In this document: piece after piece, positions 8,470 through 17,524 of the stretch
Position numbering within the stretch: the stretch's first letter is position 1
How the letters are laid out: each line of letters starts with the position of its first letter
From: Leisingera sp. ANG-M1
GTDB lineage: Bacteria; Pseudomonadota; Alphaproteobacteria; Rhodobacterales; Rhodobacteraceae
Reading direction: 5' to 3'
Assembly (NCBI RefSeq): GCF_000813745.1
Contig: NZ_JWLC01000012.1
Span: forward strand, 1-64,000
DNA: 64,000 nucleotides
Position numbers and translations under genes: made by a program
The notes under the pieces: model-generated
Told to the model about the DNA's origin: nothing
What the model saw: the letters and a program-made list of their open reading frames with translations, nothing else
Database searches by the model: none

Positions 8470-9081
8470 ATGTCTAAGACCGTATTCCCCCCTTCGATCA
8501 AAAGCCGCCCCGTCTACGGCGAGCTTGAAGCCCGCGCCGGCAGCGGCCACCTGATGATTGCCGACGCCGAGGGCGCTGAGGCGATCCTCGATCTGGCCAA
8601 ATCCGCCGACGCGGCGTTCTGGGCCAAGGCCCATATCATCTACATCCCCAAGGGCACCGGCACCAAATACAGCAGCCAGCTGGAAGAGCTGGGTGCTGGC
8701 CAGTACTACGCAGGCCCCTCCTACGAGGCCGCGCAAAGCCGCATCCGCCGCGCTCTGCTGGACTGCCACATGGGTACCCAGGTATACCTCACCGGCACCG
8801 AAAGCCTGATGGGCCAGGCCATGGCCGAGGCCACCGCCGCCGGCATTCCGCATACCGCGATCCAGACCGAGCACCGCGGCTCCACCGCGCGGCGCATGCA
8901 ATGCGTGCACTGCAAGGGCATCACCGAGGACGTCACCACCGACCCGTTCGAATGCAGCCACTGCGGCCTCAGCCTGTTCGTGCGCGATCACTATTCGCGC
9001 CGTCTCGCCGCCTTCCAGGGCGTGCGGGTGGATGCCGAAGATCCGGGCAACATCCCCGAAAAAGTGGAGCTGTTCAAATGA
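8470..9081 (+). CDS. dmmA: Dimethylamine monooxygenase subunit DmmA-like protein
   Basis: 203 residues. The N-terminal 130 residues form an alpha/beta domain without an obvious catalytic motif. The C-terminus holds a four-Cys zinc-ribbon or iron-binding motif, C145-x2-C148 and C162-x2-C165, then a basic stretch RDHYSRRL. This pattern fits the DmmA-like family. The gene overlaps the next by ATGA, so translation is coupled to the reductase subunit. The role within the complex is probably structural or in electron transfer to the haem subunit; the sequence does not settle it. Confidence 0.82.
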   Translation: MSKTVFPPSIKSRPVYGELEARAGSGHLMIADAEGAEAILDLAKSADAAFWAKAHIIYIPKGTGTKYSSQLEELGAGQYYAGPSYEAAQSRIRRALLDCHMGTQVYLTGTESLMGQAMAEATAAGIPHTAIQTEHRGSTARRMQCVHCKGITEDVTTDPFECSHCGLSLFVRDHYSRRLAAFQGVRVDAEDPGNIPEKVELFK

Positions 9082-10043
9082 GTGCTGGCACCGCAAAACT
9101 GAATGTCACCGTGGCCGAGGTCAAACCGATCAACGACCTCGTCACCCGTTTCAAATTCGTCCGCACCGGCGGCGGCGACCTGCCCACCTTCTCGGGCGGC
9201 GCCCATACCGTGGTGGAAATGCAGGACGGCGATATCACCCGGCTCAATGCCTATTCGCTGATGTCCGACCCGGCCGACCGCGGCGCCTACATGATCTCGG
9301 TGCGCCGCGATGACGAAGGCCGCGGCGGCTCCAAATTCATGCATTCCCAGGTGAAAGAGGGCATGGAGATGGTGATCTCCAACCCGGTCAACCTGTTCTC
9401 GCTGGATCTGCGCGCCAAAAAGCACCTGATGCTGGCCGGCGGCATCGGCATTACGCCGTTCATTGCCCAGATGCATCAGCTGTCTATGATGGGCGGCCAG
9501 TTTGAGCTGCATTACTCGGTACGCACTGCCTCGCTAGGCACCTATGCCGAAGAGTTGTCAGCGCAGTACCCGGGCAAGGTGCATATCTATCACGACGACC
9601 AGGACGAAGCGATTGACCTCAATACCCTGCTCGCTACTCAGCCGCTTGGTACTCATGTCTATGTCTGCGGCCCCAAGGGCATGATCAACTGGGTGCACGG
9701 CACCTCCGAGGACATGGGCTGGCCGCGCGAGGCTGTGCATTCCGAGGAATTCCTGGCGCCTGCATCGGGCAAGCCGTTTGAGGTGAAATGCGCCGTGTCC
9801 AACAAAGTGGTCCAGGTCGGCGAGCACCAGTCTCTGCTGGAAGCACTGGAAGCGGCGGGCATCGACGCCCCCTATCTCTGCCGCGGCGGCGCCTGCGGTC
9901 AGTGCGAGACCAATGTCATCGGCTATGACGGCAAGTTCCTGCACTACGACCACTGGCTGACCGACGAGCAGAAGGCAGGCGGCAAGCACATCATGCCCTG
10001 CGTCTCGCGCTTTGAAGGCAAAACCCTGGTCCTGGACCGCTGA
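9078..10043 (+). CDS. dmmB: Dimethylamine monooxygenase reductase subunit (ferredoxin reductase type)
   Basis: 321 residues, phthalate dioxygenase reductase/VanB class. An N-terminal flavin-binding barrel contains the RLNAYSLMSDP stretch (about residue 55; the usual RxYS pattern); the nucleotide-binding domain has LAGGIGITPFIAQ (about 118) and YVCGPKGMI (about 195). The C-terminal plant-type [2Fe-2S] domain has C-RGGA-C-GQ-C near residue 270 and a last Cys in MPCVSR. It passes electrons from NAD(P)H via FMN and the iron-sulfur cluster to the haem subunit. It overlaps dmmA by four bases and is followed by dmmC after 11 bp. Confidence 0.88.
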   Translation: MSAGTAKLNVTVAEVKPINDLVTRFKFVRTGGGDLPTFSGGAHTVVEMQDGDITRLNAYSLMSDPADRGAYMISVRRDDEGRGGSKFMHSQVKEGMEMVISNPVNLFSLDLRAKKHLMLAGGIGITPFIAQMHQLSMMGGQFELHYSVRTASLGTYAEELSAQYPGKVHIYHDDQDEAIDLNTLLATQPLGTHVYVCGPKGMINWVHGTSEDMGWPREAVHSEEFLAPASGKPFEVKCAVSNKVVQVGEHQSLLEALEAAGIDAPYLCRGGACGQCETNVIGYDGKFLHYDHWLTDEQKAGGKHIMPCVSRFEGKTLVLDR

Positions 10044-10054
10044 GGGAGACAGAT

Positions 10055-11098
10055 ATGACCATCCAATTCAACGACGAAACCTTCCACGGCGACTTCACCT
10101 TCAAGAACTCGGACTGGGCGATCAAACGCTTCCCCTTCCCGTTCCACGAAGACAGCTACATGTATTCCGTGAACATGGAGCCGCATAAGTCCTACCGCCC
10201 CGGCTCGGTGTTCGAAAAAACCTTCGACGTGGACGAGCATTATGTGGCGGAAATGAAGGACCGCGCCCGCGTCCTGGCCGACGACCCGCTGCGCTGCCAG
10301 TCGCTGCCGCATATGACGCTGGCAGGCTGGGACCTGGTCGAGCTGATCATGGAAGCCAAAGCGGCCGAATACCCGGATCTGTTTGAACTGCATAAAGACG
10401 GCAACCGCTGGCGCTGGATCAACAAGCCGCTCGGCATCGACGACACCTTCACTTTCCTCGATGAAAGCACCCTGCCTTACGGGCCGATGGAATACATCAC
10501 CCGCCAGACTCAGGGCGACTTTGCGGTGCTCGACCAGCGCGACGACAACCTGTGGATGGATGCCGGCATGGTCACCACCCAGGCCGACTGGTCTCTGGAC
10601 TTCGACATCGGCATGAACTTCTTCGAATGGCACGCGCCGGTGCCGAAGGCGCACGAGATGGGCATCTTCGTCCGCGCGCTGAAGTTCCTCTTGAACATCC
10701 AGCAGGGCCAGCCCGCCCGCCGCCTGAACTGGACCATGACGGTCAATCCTCTGCTCGACACCTCCCCGGAGAACTACCACAAATGGGGCACCATGAAGCA
10801 GGGGCTCACGATGGAGAACATCGGCGAGAAGCAGCACCTGCGGGTCGAACTGCAGACCTTCTTCCGGCTGCCGCGCTCCAACGCACTGGTGTTCCCGATC
10901 CGCTGCTACCTGATCCGGTTTGAAGATCTGGTGACAGTGCCGAAATGGGGCCGCCGCCTGCACCGGGTGATCCGCGATCTGCCCGAGGAGCTGGCCACCT
11001 ACAAGGGCTTCATCGATAACCGCCCGCTGATGGTGGAATGGCTGTCGCAGTACGACGACGGCAGCCCGACCTCGGACGGTATCTGGCCCGACGATTGA
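10055..11098 (+). CDS. dmmC: Dimethylamine monooxygenase haem subunit (DUF3445, oxidative N-demethylase)
   Basis: 347 residues matching the DUF3445 / haem-dependent oxidative N-demethylase family, a PAS-related fold that binds haem and oxidises secondary amines. Tell-tale stretches are FPFHEDSYMYSVNMEPHKSY near the N-terminus, VLDQRDDNLWMDAG near 155, and LPRSNALVFPIRCYLI near 270. It is the catalytic subunit converting dimethylamine and O2 to methylamine and formaldehyde. It is last in the operon. A loose stem (GGCGGGCC/GGCCCGCC, 21-base loop) follows at about 11112 but has no T-tract. Confidence 0.87.
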   Translation: MTIQFNDETFHGDFTFKNSDWAIKRFPFPFHEDSYMYSVNMEPHKSYRPGSVFEKTFDVDEHYVAEMKDRARVLADDPLRCQSLPHMTLAGWDLVELIMEAKAAEYPDLFELHKDGNRWRWINKPLGIDDTFTFLDESTLPYGPMEYITRQTQGDFAVLDQRDDNLWMDAGMVTTQADWSLDFDIGMNFFEWHAPVPKAHEMGIFVRALKFLLNIQQGQPARRLNWTMTVNPLLDTSPENYHKWGTMKQGLTMENIGEKQHLRVELQTFFRLPRSNALVFPIRCYLIRFEDLVTVPKWGRRLHRVIRDLPEELATYKGFIDNRPLMVEWLSQYDDGSPTSDGIWPDD

Positions 11099-11207
11099 TC
11101 CCGAGCGGACCTGGCGGGCCGTCCCTACCCCCTGTCACTTAGGCCCGCCTCACTGACTGCCGTTGCTTTGCGCTCCGGCAGTTTCTTTTTTACCTATAGG
11201 GGGGGTG

Positions 11208-11394
11208 CTCCCGCCCCTGCATCAGACGGCTGGCTTCGCCTGCCCCCTGTGCAGCGTTGGGCCGGGCAGCGCGCTTCGCGCGCTGCGGGCGGCAGATAGC
11301 AAGCTTAAGGCAATACGCAACCGCGCCGCGCATCGCGCGGCGCTACGCCCAACTGCGCAAGGACATCTTCAGATGTTCCTGAAGCAGGCGGGAG
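11208..11394. repeat. Structured intergenic repeat, copy 1
   Basis: Bounded by CTCCCGC (11208) and GCGGGAG (ending 11394). Inside are a GC hairpin (GCGCGC-TTCG-GCGCGC around 11272), the core GCGCCGCGCATCGCGCGGCGC followed by TACGCCCAAC, and a small hairpin ACATCT-TC-AGATGT near 11363. Four further copies share the frame. It fills the 311-bp gap between dmmC and the XRE regulator gene. Confidence 0.65.
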
Positions 11395-11409
11395 CACACC
11401 CGCCGCAGG

Positions 11410-12066
11410 TCAGCTCGACTGCGGATAGGAAATGATCGACAGGTAGCGGGCCGGCAGTTTCACCAGCCCTTCCGGCCCATGCGGCGCGTCGGCATCGAAG
11501 AACAGCGTATCCCCGGCCTTCAGGGAAAACACCTTGTCGCCATGCCGGTAGTCCACTTCGCCCTCCAGCATGTAAAGCATCTCGATGCCGTCGTGCTGGA
11601 AGGTCGGGAACACATCCGACTCTTCGGTGAGGGTGATCATGTAGGGTTCAACCACCACACCGGATGCATTTGCCCCCAAGTGACCTAAAAGCTGGTATTG
11701 GTGCCCAGCCCTTGTGCCCGCACGCTCAGTCTCCATCCCCTCGCCCGATCTGGTATGAACCGCCTCCCGGGTTTCTTCAAAGCGGCGGAAGAACGACGTG
11801 ATCGGCACGCTCAAAGCATTGGCCAGCAGCTGCAGCGTGGTCAGCGACGGCGAGGTATTGCCATTCTCGATCTTCGACAGCATCCCGATCGACAAGCCCG
11901 TCAGATTGGCCAGATCCGCCACCGTGATCCCCTGCTGGCGCCGGAACGAGCGGACCTCGCGGCCGATCGCTACTTCCAGGACTTTTTCCGCGCCATCGCG
12001 GACTCGATGCGGATCTTGGGAAAGGTTGTTGGCCACTGCGTCGGTATCGTCTTTGGGTTTTGCCAC
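11410..12066 (-). CDS. XRE-cupin transcriptional regulator
   Basis: 218 residues. A helix-turn-helix of the XRE class (about residues 45-95: GITVADLANLTGLSIGMLSKIENG) is followed by a small cupin domain (about 145-215: HDGIEMLYMLEGEVDYRHGD). Such proteins sense small molecules in the cupin and regulate amino acid, polyamine or sulfur use. A GTG start at 12064-12066 is chosen because AAGGAAG lies at proper distance; an upstream in-frame start exists at 12147. It is adjacent to but convergent with dmmC. Its target is unknown; the ABC transporter operon behind it is a candidate. Confidence 0.85.
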   Translation of the reverse strand: MAKPKDDTDAVANNLSQDPHRVRDGAEKVLEVAIGREVRSFRRQQGITVADLANLTGLSIGMLSKIENGNTSPSLTTLQLLANALSVPITSFFRRFEETREAVHTRSGEGMETERAGTRAGHQYQLLGHLGANASGVVVEPYMITLTEESDVFPTFQHDGIEMLYMLEGEVDYRHGDKVFSLKAGDTLFFDADAPHGPEGLVKLPARYLSIISYPQSS

Positions 12067-12242
12067 TGTGTTATCTTCCTTCTGGACGGCCTCTGACAAG
12101 CGCGCAGCGGGGATTACGCAAAAACTTTTACGGACACAAGAAACCACGCGAAAATTATTTTACTGCCATTACCAGTTTTTCCCAAGCCCTCACCGTCACA
12201 GGAAAGAAATTTGTTGCCCCGCCGCTCCAGCCCGGAACATCG

Positions 12243-12266
12243 AAACCCGGGGCCAAGGGCCCCGGG
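12243..12266 (-). terminator. Probable terminator of the ABC transporter operon
   Basis: On the minus strand CCCGGGGCC-CTT-GGCCCCGGG, a perfect 9-bp stem, followed by TTTCG. The T-tract is short, but it lies 30 bp after the last gene of the operon. Confidence 0.6.
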
Positions 12267-12296
12267 CTTGCTCCAGCTGCCGCAAAACGCAGCGTC

Positions 12297-12905
12297 TCAG
12301 TCATCCAGCAGCAGCAGACAGGCCCCGAGCACCTTGCGGGTGCCATCAAACACCACCGGCTTCTCACCGCGCCACCGGCTGGCATGACGGTGGTCCACGG
12401 GCCAGCCGGACGTCAGGCTGCGCAGGGTCTCTTCCGTTTCAGAAGCAATCGCACCGATCCTGATTTTGAGATTGCCGTGGTAGGTCTCCCGGTGCAGCGC
12501 CTCCATACGCAAATGAAACAGCGACGAGCGGCTGCGCGGAGCGATAAACATCTCCGCCACTTGCTCCGAGGCCCCGCTCCAAACCCGCAACGCGCGGGCT
12601 TGCAGCTTCTCAGCCTCCTCCAGCGCCCCCGACCGGAACGCCAGCACCGCCAGATTGGCGGGGGCTGCGGCCTGCCGCAAGTCTGCGCCAGGAAAGGCAA
12701 TCCGCGCCAGCAGACCAGCCAGCCGGAACAGGCGCATCGCCTTGCGCACATGCCCCGCCGCAGCCTCTGCCAGCGCCCGCTCCATCAGCCGCTCCCAGAT
12801 CAGGTCGGCGCGGGACCAGCCAGCCGCGCGCGCCACCCGCATTTCCGCGTCCTGCTTAAAGCCCCAGATACGCGGCGCGGACGTGTTCGTTTCCGTGAAG
12901 CTCAT
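12297..12905 (-). CDS. Helical protein of unknown function closing the ABC operon
   Basis: 202 residues, mostly alpha-helical, Ala/Arg/Leu-rich; no family recognised. The middle (ALAEAAAGHVRKAMRLFRLAG, then APANLAVLAFRSGALEEAEK) has the spacing of TPR-like helix pairs. The start ATG at 12903-12905 has GGAGGG upstream and overlaps the end of the ATPase gene by 50 bp; a longer reading would overlap by 200 bp and was rejected. There is no signal peptide, so it is probably cytoplasmic. Its stable place at the end of the transporter operon suggests a linked role, but none can be named. Confidence 0.72.
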   Translation of the reverse strand: MSFTETNTSAPRIWGFKQDAEMRVARAAGWSRADLIWERLMERALAEAAAGHVRKAMRLFRLAGLLARIAFPGADLRQAAAPANLAVLAFRSGALEEAEKLQARALRVWSGASEQVAEMFIAPRSRSSLFHLRMEALHRETYHGNLKIRIGAIASETEETLRSLTSGWPVDHRHASRWRGEKPVVFDGTRKVLGACLLLLDD

Positions 12906-13563
12906 CTGCAGGTCCCTCCATTGCTGCATTTCCGGTTTCCAGGACATAGGCGTAGTCAGCCAGTTCCAGCGCCAGCTCCGCATTCTGCTCGACCAAGACG
13001 ACCGACAGACCGTTGGCGTTGATCTCCTCAACGATCTGAGCAATTTCCTCGACAATCACCGGCGCCAGCCCCATCGACGGCTCGTCCATCAAGAGCAGCC
13101 GCGGCTTGGACATCAGCGCGCGGCCGATGGCCAGCATCTGCTGTTCGCCGCCCGACATCGTCTTGGCCATCTGGGTGCGCCGTTCGCGCAGCCGCGGGAA
13201 ACGTTTGAAGACATCTTCCAGATCCGCCTCAATCGCTTCCTTGTCCTTGCGCAGGAATGCCCCGGTGCGCAGGTTCTCCTCCACCGTCATGTCGGGGAAA
13301 ATCCGCCGCCCCTCCGGCACATGGGCGATACCGTTGGCCACCACCTTATGCGCGGGCAGATGGTCGATCCGCTTGCCCTCAAAGGTGATCTCGCCCGCGG
13401 TGATCGGCAGCATCCCCGACATCGCCCGCAGGGTGGTGGTCTTGCCTGCCCCGTTGCCACCGATGATGGTGACGATCTTTCCCTCCGGCACCGCCACCGA
13501 GATGTTCCGGATGGCGTTGATCTTGCCGTAGTTGACGGCGATGTTCTTCATCTCAAGCAACAT
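12856..13563 (-). CDS. ABC transporter ATPase, LivF class
   Basis: 235 residues. Walker A GGNGAGKTT near residue 35, signature MSGGEQQMLAIGRALM near 135, Walker B PRLLLMDEP near 155, then the D-loop and switch His region. With the next gene upstream it forms the ATPase pair of a branched-chain amino acid/amide-type (HAAT) importer. Start codon overlaps the end of the LivG-like gene by 11 bp. The substrate is unknown; position between dmm and tmm suggests a methylated amine or amide. Confidence 0.9.
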   Translation of the reverse strand: MLLEMKNIAVNYGKINAIRNISVAVPEGKIVTIIGGNGAGKTTTLRAMSGMLPITAGEITFEGKRIDHLPAHKVVANGIAHVPEGRRIFPDMTVEENLRTGAFLRKDKEAIEADLEDVFKRFPRLRERRTQMAKTMSGGEQQMLAIGRALMSKPRLLLMDEPSMGLAPVIVEEIAQIVEEINANGLSVVLVEQNAELALELADYAYVLETGNAAMEGPADELHGNEHVRAAYLGL

Positions 13564-14320
13564 GGCGCGCGCCTCCCAGATAGGCCTCGATCACCGCCGG
13601 ATGGTTGCGGATCTCCTGCGGGCCGCCCTCGGCCAGGAACTTGCCAAAGCTCATGCAGGTGATGTTGTCGCACAGCCCCATGATCGCCTGCATGTCATGC
13701 TCAACGATCAGGATGGTGATCCCGTCGGCCTTAAGCCGTTTCATCAGATCCATCATCTGCCGGGTTTCTTCCGGGTTCATGCCGGTGAAGGGCTCATCCA
13801 GCAGGATCACATCCGGGTGGCTGGCATAGGCCACCGCCATGCCCAGCGCCCGCTGATGCCCGTGGCTCAGGTCGCCCGCCCGCTCCTGCATCACGTGATC
13901 CAGGCCAAAGAACTCCAGCGCCTCCTTGGCCCGCGCCTCGGCGCCGCTGCGGTCTTCCTTGTCCCAGCCGATGATCGCGGCAAAGATATTGGGGCGGAAC
14001 GGCATATGGGTGCCGACCAGCGCATTCTCCAGCACCGTCAGCTCGGCAAACAAAGTCGAATGCTGGAACGTCCGCACCACCCCGCGCCGGGCCACCTCAT
14101 GCATCTGCAGGCCGGAGATATCCTCCCCCCGCAAGAGCACCTGCCCCGATGTCGGCTTGTAAAACCCCGAAATCATATTGAACGTCGTGGTCTTGCCCGC
14201 CCCGTTCGGGCCGATCAGACCGTGGATCGAGCCATGCGCCACCTTGAACGACAGGCTGTCCACCGCAATCAGGCCGCCAAACCGCATGGTCAGGTCTTTG
14301 ACTTCAAGAAAATCGGTCAT
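13553..14320 (-). CDS. ABC transporter ATPase, LivG class
   Basis: 255 residues. Walker A GPNGAGKTT near residue 37, signature LSHGHQRALGMAVAYAS near 152, Walker B VILLDEPFTGMNPEE near 170, and the C-terminal extra segment FGKFLAEGGPQEI typical of the BCA subfamily. The signature LSHGHQ is a common variant of LSGGQ in this class. It overlaps the permease gene by ATGA and the second ATPase gene by 11 bp, showing a tight operon. Confidence 0.9.
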   Translation of the reverse strand: MTDFLEVKDLTMRFGGLIAVDSLSFKVAHGSIHGLIGPNGAGKTTTFNMISGFYKPTSGQVLLRGEDISGLQMHEVARRGVVRTFQHSTLFAELTVLENALVGTHMPFRPNIFAAIIGWDKEDRSGAEARAKEALEFFGLDHVMQERAGDLSHGHQRALGMAVAYASHPDVILLDEPFTGMNPEETRQMMDLMKRLKADGITILIVEHDMQAIMGLCDNITCMSFGKFLAEGGPQEIRNHPAVIEAYLGGARHVA

Positions 14321-15297
14321 TCTGCCGGGCTCCGTTCCGGCGCGCCGCCAGCAGCGCGTCTTTTGGTGAGTTTCTGCACGATGCTTTCCAGGCCGTTGGG
14401 CAGGAACAGGATCGACAGGATCATGATGGCGCCGTAGATCAGCGGCCGCATCTGTTCGAGCCCCAGCTCGCGCAGAACAACTTCGTTGATGACGGTCAGC
14501 ACCACACAGCCCAGGATCGGCCCATAGAAAGTCGCGGTGCCGCCAACAATCGCCCAGGTCAGCACAAAGACCATCAGGTCGATGTCAAAGGCATTGGGGT
14601 TGATGGTGCCCACGTAATGCGCCAGCAGCGCGCCGGAGATGCCGGCAAAGCCCGAGGCAATGGCAAAGGCCAGCGTCCGGTAGGCCCGCACATTCACGCC
14701 CGAGGCCTGCGCCAGCTTGTCCTGCCAATGCACCGCATGGAAGGTGAGGCCAACCGGCGACTTCTCAATCCGCCACAGGATCCACAGGCAGACCGCCACA
14801 ACAACGCCTGCAAAGTAGTAGTAGGACGTCGGCTCGAAGAAATCGAACTGGTAGAAGCCAACCGAGAAATCCGGCATCGGGTCGATCCCCTTGATCCCCT
14901 TGGCGCCGCCAAATGGATCACGGAACCGTTTCCACAGCAGGCGGATGATCTCACCGGCCGCAAACGAGCCTATCAGGAAATAAAACCCTTTCATCCGGAA
15001 CAGCGGGAAAGACAAAAGCACCGCAATCAGTGCCGCAATGACCCCGCCCAGCAGCATCGACACCGGCACATAGACGCCCAGCTTCTTGGTCAGCAGCGCC
15101 GAGCTATAGGCCCCCACCCCCATGATCACCACGTGCCCCAGCGACCATTCGCCGGTCAGGGTCAGCAGCCGGTAGCTCGCCACCAGCAGCACATTGATGG
15201 TCAGGAACACCAGGATTTCCTGCTGCGAGAAGCTGAGCCCATGCGGCAGGGCGATCAGCGCGGCCAGCGCCGCAATCCATATCAGGAACTTAGGCAC
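14317..15297 (-). CDS. ABC transporter permease, LivM class
   Basis: 326 residues with about nine to ten hydrophobic segments and the permease loop around GEWSLGHVVIMGVGAYSSAL (about 55-75), typical of LivM. The GTG at 15295-15297 (VPKFLIW) is chosen, with GGGAG eight bases before it; a TTG 15 bp upstream is possible. It overlaps the LivH-like gene by 8 bp. The C-terminus ends in a charged tail. Confidence 0.88.
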   Translation of the reverse strand: MPKFLIWIAALAALIALPHGLSFSQQEILVFLTINVLLVASYRLLTLTGEWSLGHVVIMGVGAYSSALLTKKLGVYVPVSMLLGGVIAALIAVLLSFPLFRMKGFYFLIGSFAAGEIIRLLWKRFRDPFGGAKGIKGIDPMPDFSVGFYQFDFFEPTSYYYFAGVVVAVCLWILWRIEKSPVGLTFHAVHWQDKLAQASGVNVRAYRTLAFAIASGFAGISGALLAHYVGTINPNAFDIDLMVFVLTWAIVGGTATFYGPILGCVVLTVINEVVLRELGLEQMRPLIYGAIMILSILFLPNGLESIVQKLTKRRAAGGAPERSPAE

Positions 15298-16159
15298 GGT
15301 CCGCACTCCCAAACAGGCCAGTGGGCTTCACGATCAGCACCAGCAGCATCAGCGACAGCCCGACGATGTCGGCCAGCACGCCGTCCCAGAAAGTGGTCAC
15401 GAATGTATGCACCAGCGCATAGGCAACCGAGGCAACGATGGCACCCTCCAGCGAGCCGACCCCGCCGACAATGATGACGATGAATGCCGTGACGATCACC
15501 GAATGCCCCATATGCGGGTTGACCGAGACCAGCGGCGCCGTCAGCGCACCGGCAATCCCCGCCAGGCCTGCACCGATGAACATGGCAATCCTGGCGGTCT
15601 GGGTGATCGAGATGCCCTGCAGCGCCGCGGCTTCAGGATCCTGGGCAGACGCCCGCAGCGCCCAGCCGAATTTTGTCCGTTTCAGGAAGTACCAAAGCGC
15701 CGACAGCAGCACGATGGCGGCGATGATCACATACAAACGCGCCACCGGCAGCCGCACTTTCTCGGAGAACGCAATCACCTCCTGCGTGACCGGCGGGATA
15801 TGCACCATCCGCACGCCAAATCCCATCACCGCCAGCGCCTGCAGAATCATTAGGAACCCGATCGAGGCCACCAGCCCGCCCAAGGGGTTGTCCTTCAACG
15901 GCCGGAACAGTGCCTTCTCCATCAGCAGGCCCAGGCAGCCCACAAACAGAAGCCCCGCCGCCACGGCCAGAAAAAACGGCACATTCAGCCCGGCATATAG
16001 CGCCACAATGGCATAGGCGCCCGCCATGAACAGTTCGCCATGGGCAAAGTTGATCACCCCCATGACACCAAAGATGAGCACAAGCCCCACAGCAACAAGG
16101 GAAATATAGCTCGCAGCATACACGGCGTTGAGGCCGGTCTGCGCCAAAAGGTCCAGCAT
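15290..16159 (-). CDS. ABC transporter permease, LivH class
   Basis: 289 residues, about eight membrane segments. GVINFAHGELFMAGAYAI near residues 35-50 is the LivH signature and GGVGSLEGAIVASVAYAL near 230 is the second conserved loop. It pairs with LivM to form the membrane channel. A strong hairpin sits between it and the upstream binding-protein gene. Confidence 0.9.
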   Translation of the reverse strand: MLDLLAQTGLNAVYAASYISLVAVGLVLIFGVMGVINFAHGELFMAGAYAIVALYAGLNVPFFLAVAAGLLFVGCLGLLMEKALFRPLKDNPLGGLVASIGFLMILQALAVMGFGVRMVHIPPVTQEVIAFSEKVRLPVARLYVIIAAIVLLSALWYFLKRTKFGWALRASAQDPEAAALQGISITQTARIAMFIGAGLAGIAGALTAPLVSVNPHMGHSVIVTAFIVIIVGGVGSLEGAIVASVAYALVHTFVTTFWDGVLADIVGLSLMLLVLIVKPTGLFGSADRA

Positions 16160-16187
16160 TGGATTGTCTCTTTTTTCAGTCGGTCCC

Positions 16188-16214
16188 GCGGTGCGGGGAC
16201 TTGTCCCGCACCGC
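16188..16214 (-). other. Intercistronic hairpin behind the binding-protein gene
   Basis: GCGGTGCGGG / CCCGCACCGC, a perfect 10-bp stem with a 7-base loop, in the 75-bp gap between the binding-protein gene and the permease gene. There is no T-tract after it on the minus strand. Such hairpins commonly protect binding-protein mRNA so that more of it is made than of the membrane parts. Confidence 0.6.
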
Positions 16215-16234
16215 CTGATTGCCTGCCTGAAAGG

Positions 16235-17524
16235 TCAGCTGCGCTGATCCCACATCTGGTCATAAGCTTTCATATGCTTGACCAGCAGATCGCCATGTTT
16301 GGCGTACCAGTCCGGGATTGAGCGGAACTCCTTGATCGTGGCCTTGCCGCCCTCGATCGCCACCACCGGCCAGTCGCCGACCAGCGCATTGTCGATGCCA
16401 AAGAGCTCGGTGCCCCACCAGTCGGCATCGCCAAAGGCATGTTTGCCCTTGCCCTGCTTCATCGCCGAGGCCACCGCATCCGGGCTGGCCGACCCGGCCT
16501 TCTCAGCCGCCGCCTTCCACAGATCCATGATCGAGGCATATTCCCAGCTCACCGCGCCCCACTGGCCCGGATGCCGCTTGTTGAACTCGGCAAAAAAGCC
16601 GTTCGGGTCGGTGAAGTTGATGTTGTCGCCATTCAGCGCCGGATCATCAAAATCCGGGAACTGGAAGACGAACCCTTCCATGAACTCTTCCGAGGTCTTG
16701 GCGATCATCTGATCATAGAAATCCGCGGTGCAGGAGATGATCTGCCCCTTGAACCCCTGCTGGAACAGCTGCTCAGCAATCGGGTGCACATAGTCGGAAT
16801 AGCAGGTGTCGAGGCAGACGATATCCGGGTTCTTGCTGATCAGGCGGGTCACAACCGGGGCAAAATCGGTGGTCGCCGGGTCAAACAGCAGCGGATCGTC
16901 CAGCATCTCAATGCCCGCCGCCTCAAACGCGGCCAGGTAGGTCGCCACCGAGGGCAGCCCCAAAGCATCGTCCTGCGCGCACATCACCGCGGTTTTCAGC
17001 TCCGGCTTGTTCTCGGCCAGCCACTCCACGCCGGTGACGTTGTAGATCGGATGCACCTCGGCCGGCGCAATCAGCGTGTTGGTATCGGGCGACAGGTCCG
17101 ACGGCAGCAGGGTCGAGAACAGCATGCCGGTCTTGTCCGCCACCGGCTGCACGCCGGGCCAAGTGTCGCCGCCCAGCATCATGATGAAACTCACACCGTC
17201 CTCGCGGATCAGCTTGGTGGCGCCGGTGCGCGCCTTGGCCGGGTCGTATTCGTTGTCATAGGCCACGAACTCGACATTGTGGCTGCCATCGCCCAGCTTG
17301 ATGCCGCCCGCGGCATTCACCCGCTCGGCCCAGATCTCGCAGCCGTCCAGCCCGGGCTTGCCCCAGGCCGCCACCGCGCCGGTCAAAGGCGCCAGAAAGC
17401 CGATCTTGATGGTGCTGCCCGCTGCCAGCGACGCGCCCGGCAGCCCGGCGCTCATTGCGGCAGCTGCTGTCGAATGAAGGAACGTCCGCCGGGTCAGCCC
17501 CGATTTCACGATCTTGGAAATCAT
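16235..17524 (-). CDS. ABC transporter substrate-binding protein (amide/urea-like), Tat signal
   Basis: 429 residues. The N-terminus has a twin-arginine leader, LTRRTFLHSTAAAAM, ending near AxA at LAAG (about residue 35), so export is probably by Tat. The mature part (KIGFLAPLTGAVAAWGKPG) is a two-lobe periplasmic binding protein of the branched-chain amino acid/urea-amide class. The ribosome site GGGAGAAGAAG directly precedes the ATG. It is first in the operon and feeds the LivH/M/G/F-type genes. A close paralogue without a leader is at 18736-20037. The ligand cannot be read from the sequence. Confidence 0.88.
   Translation of the reverse strand: MISKIVKSGLTRRTFLHSTAAAAMSAGLPGASLAAGSTIKIGFLAPLTGAVAAWGKPGLDGCEIWAERVNAAGGIKLGDGSHNVEFVAYDNEYDPAKARTGATKLIREDGVSFIMMLGGDTWPGVQPVADKTGMLFSTLLPSDLSPDTNTLIAPAEVHPIYNVTGVEWLAENKPELKTAVMCAQDDALGLPSVATYLAAFEAAGIEMLDDPLLFDPATTDFAPVVTRLISKNPDIVCLDTCYSDYVHPIAEQLFQQGFKGQIISCTADFYDQMIAKTSEEFMEGFVFQFPDFDDPALNGDNINFTDPNGFFAEFNKRHPGQWGAVSWEYASIMDLWKAAAEKAGSASPDAVASAMKQGKGKHAFGDADWWGTELFGIDNALVGDWPVVAIEGGKATIKEFRSIPDWYAKHGDLLVKHMKAYDQMWDQRS

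Noticed and set aside
7810-9096. Minus-strand frame of 428 codons
   Set aside because: Antisense to dmmD and dmmA; no motifs.
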